A stretch of 14,717 bases of DNA, taken from contig JAQGHH010000151.1 of assembly GCA_028288945.1 (NCBI GenBank), forward strand, positions 1 to 14,717, in the 5' to 3' direction. The notes below the pieces were generated by a model. It was not told the origin of the DNA. It ran no database searches and worked only from the letters and a program-made list of their open reading frames with translations. Each line of letters starts with the position of its first letter. The stretch's first letter is position 1. Made by a program: the position numbers and the translations under genes. Origin of the DNA: Phycisphaerales bacterium (GTDB taxonomy: Bacteria > Planctomycetota > Phycisphaerae > Tepidisphaerales > Tepidisphaeraceae). Shown one piece after another: positions 13,935-14,717 of the stretch.

Positions 13935-14594
13935 TTATCCCGCTTCCGGCTCCACCCGGCGCGCCGGCGTGGTCGACGGCTCTGCGGGCTTTGCGTCCCG
14001 TTGCGCCGGGATGCCGGAGGTGCGGGTGGGCTGCTTTTCCGTGAGCCTTTGCCCGGCATCCGCCACGGCTTCCTTGGCTTCTTCGCTATTGCCGGTTTCG
14101 CGTTCCAGTTCGTCGAACAGCGCCTTCTCTTCGTCGCTCATTCCGGACGTGGCGATCTGGCCGATGGAGCTGGCCAGCTCGGTGTTGGCTTCGAGCTCCG
14201 CCAGCATTTCTTCGGCCTTTACGGCGTCCTCGGTGATCTCTTCCGTGTCTGGTAGCTGTGCCGACTGGCCTTGCTGGACCAGCTCCAGGTTGTGAACGTG
14301 CGTGCTCACCACGTTCACCTGCTGGTTGAGCACCTGGAGCAATTGCTGGCGACGCTCCAGATCCTTGCGGAGCTGCAAAAGCTGGCTTGTGACCCGGCGT
14401 TTGGTGATCGAACCCGCGGCTTCCTTGAATTGCTGCTTGAGCGCCCCTTCCTGTTGCTCCAGCACGCTCATTTCCTCGTACGCGCGATCGCGTTGCTGGC
14501 TGAGGGCGGTCTTGCGCTCGGACAGGAAAGAGATCTTCTTTTCGGTTTCTCCCTTGCGAGCGAACAGTGTCCGGACTTTATCGATCAGGCCCAT
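13935..14594 (-). CDS. Coiled-coil protein, ESCRT-III/Snf7-like candidate (paralog A)
   Basis: This 219-residue protein starts at ATG 14594 behind a strong GGAGG site (14599-14603). It opens MGLIDKVRTLFARKG, a likely amphipathic membrane-binding segment, then a basic hairpin of two long helices (about 17-60 and 63-108: ALSQQRDRAYEEM, then LLQLRKDLERRQQLLQVLNQ). A short linker leads to an acidic helix (about 118-147: ITEDAVKAEEMLAELEANTE), then MSDEEKALFDELERE (about 152-166), close to the late helix of Snf7/CHMP proteins that binds the core or a Vps4-type ATPase. The tail (about 185-219) is Pro/Arg-rich and disordered. The frame has no stop between 14594 and the window edge, so a longer protein cannot be excluded. 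Membrane remodelling is an inference; PspA/IM30 kinship is the nearest alternative. Confidence 0.8.
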   Translation of the reverse strand: MGLIDKVRTLFARKGETEKKISFLSERKTALSQQRDRAYEEMSVLEQQEGALKQQFKEAAGSITKRRVTSQLLQLRKDLERRQQLLQVLNQQVNVVSTHVHNLELVQQGQSAQLPDTEEITEDAVKAEEMLAELEANTELASSIGQIATSGMSDEEKALFDELERETGNSEEAKEAVADAGQRLTEKQPTRTSGIPAQRDAKPAEPSTTPARRVEPEAG

Positions 14595-14717
14595 GGAACC
14601 TCCCGAATCCGCGGTCGCCGGCCCGCCGGCCAGCGGGGCCGAGCCTTCGCGGAAGAGCACCATCCGCCCGTCGAGGCGCTTGGCCGACAGGCCCGGGTTC
14701 AGCCGGGCGTAATTCTT
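14595..14717 (-). other. Open frame upstream of the ESCRT-like gene, to the window edge
   Basis: In the same frame as the 219-residue protein, these 123 bases contain no stop and read KNYARLNPGLSAKRLDGRMV and on to TADSGGS before the MGLIDK start. Codon use is GC-rich at third positions, like coding DNA. Either this is a longer N terminus or fusion partner that continues past the edge, or non-coding leader that happens to stay open. Confidence 0.35.

Noticed and set aside
13641..14295. Frames with APPGL-type peptides over the palindromic element
   Set aside because: They translate the GCCCCTCCGGGGC core and overlap the real - strand genes.

Overview
The window looks like a chromosomal segment of a GC-rich planctomycete, perhaps of the class Phycisphaerae. 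This is inferred from protein signatures: a secreted subtilase that opens with an LEPR-XLL-like motif (residues IELLETRALLSA), Tat-exported aldo/keto reductases, long Pro/Thr/Ala linkers, and CCCCGGAGGGG-type palindromic repeats between genes. There is no phage, integrase, transposase or CRISPR signal.

Layout. Left block (+ strand): tRNA-Leu(UAG) at 23-104, then two closely spaced envelope genes, an exported TPR-like protein (131-1288) and a membrane-anchored SurA/PpiD-like folding factor (1313-3331). tRNA-Lys(CUU) follows at 3438-3510 with its own promoter-like sequence. Next is a broken DUF2321 zinc-ribbon gene (3611-4076), with a TGA in place of a conserved cysteine codon and a one-base frameshift near the 3' end. 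A short one-helix membrane protein (4391-4594) comes next. The largest gene (4907-9415) encodes a 1502-residue S8 protease followed by four PPC-like beta domains, a Calx-beta domain and a repetitive C-terminal beta region.

Right block (- strand, read from high to low coordinates): two coiled-coil genes, 14594-13935 and 13647-13033, whose products start MGLIDKV and MALIDKI and share the charge pattern and helix order of ESCRT-III/Snf7 proteins. They are followed by smpB (12674-12201) and a two-gene operon of paralogous Tat-signal aldo/keto reductases (11928-10783 and 10765-9683), which meets the protease gene tail to tail.

Four long inverted-repeat structures occupy the right-hand intergenic spaces: a nested palindromic element of about 205-212 bp in two copies (9449-9660 and 13691-13894), a perfect 35-bp inverted repeat after smpB (12078-12164), and a 34-bp inverted repeat with one mismatch after the 204-residue coiled-coil gene (12901-13005). 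Each lies just past the 3' end of a gene, as expected of terminators or of short mobile repeats tolerated there.

The strongest candidate for an undescribed system is the pair of ESCRT-III-like genes at the right edge. The sequence shows paired, divergent paralogs with a shared N-terminal motif. The ESCRT-III assignment is by eye and needs a profile or structure test.
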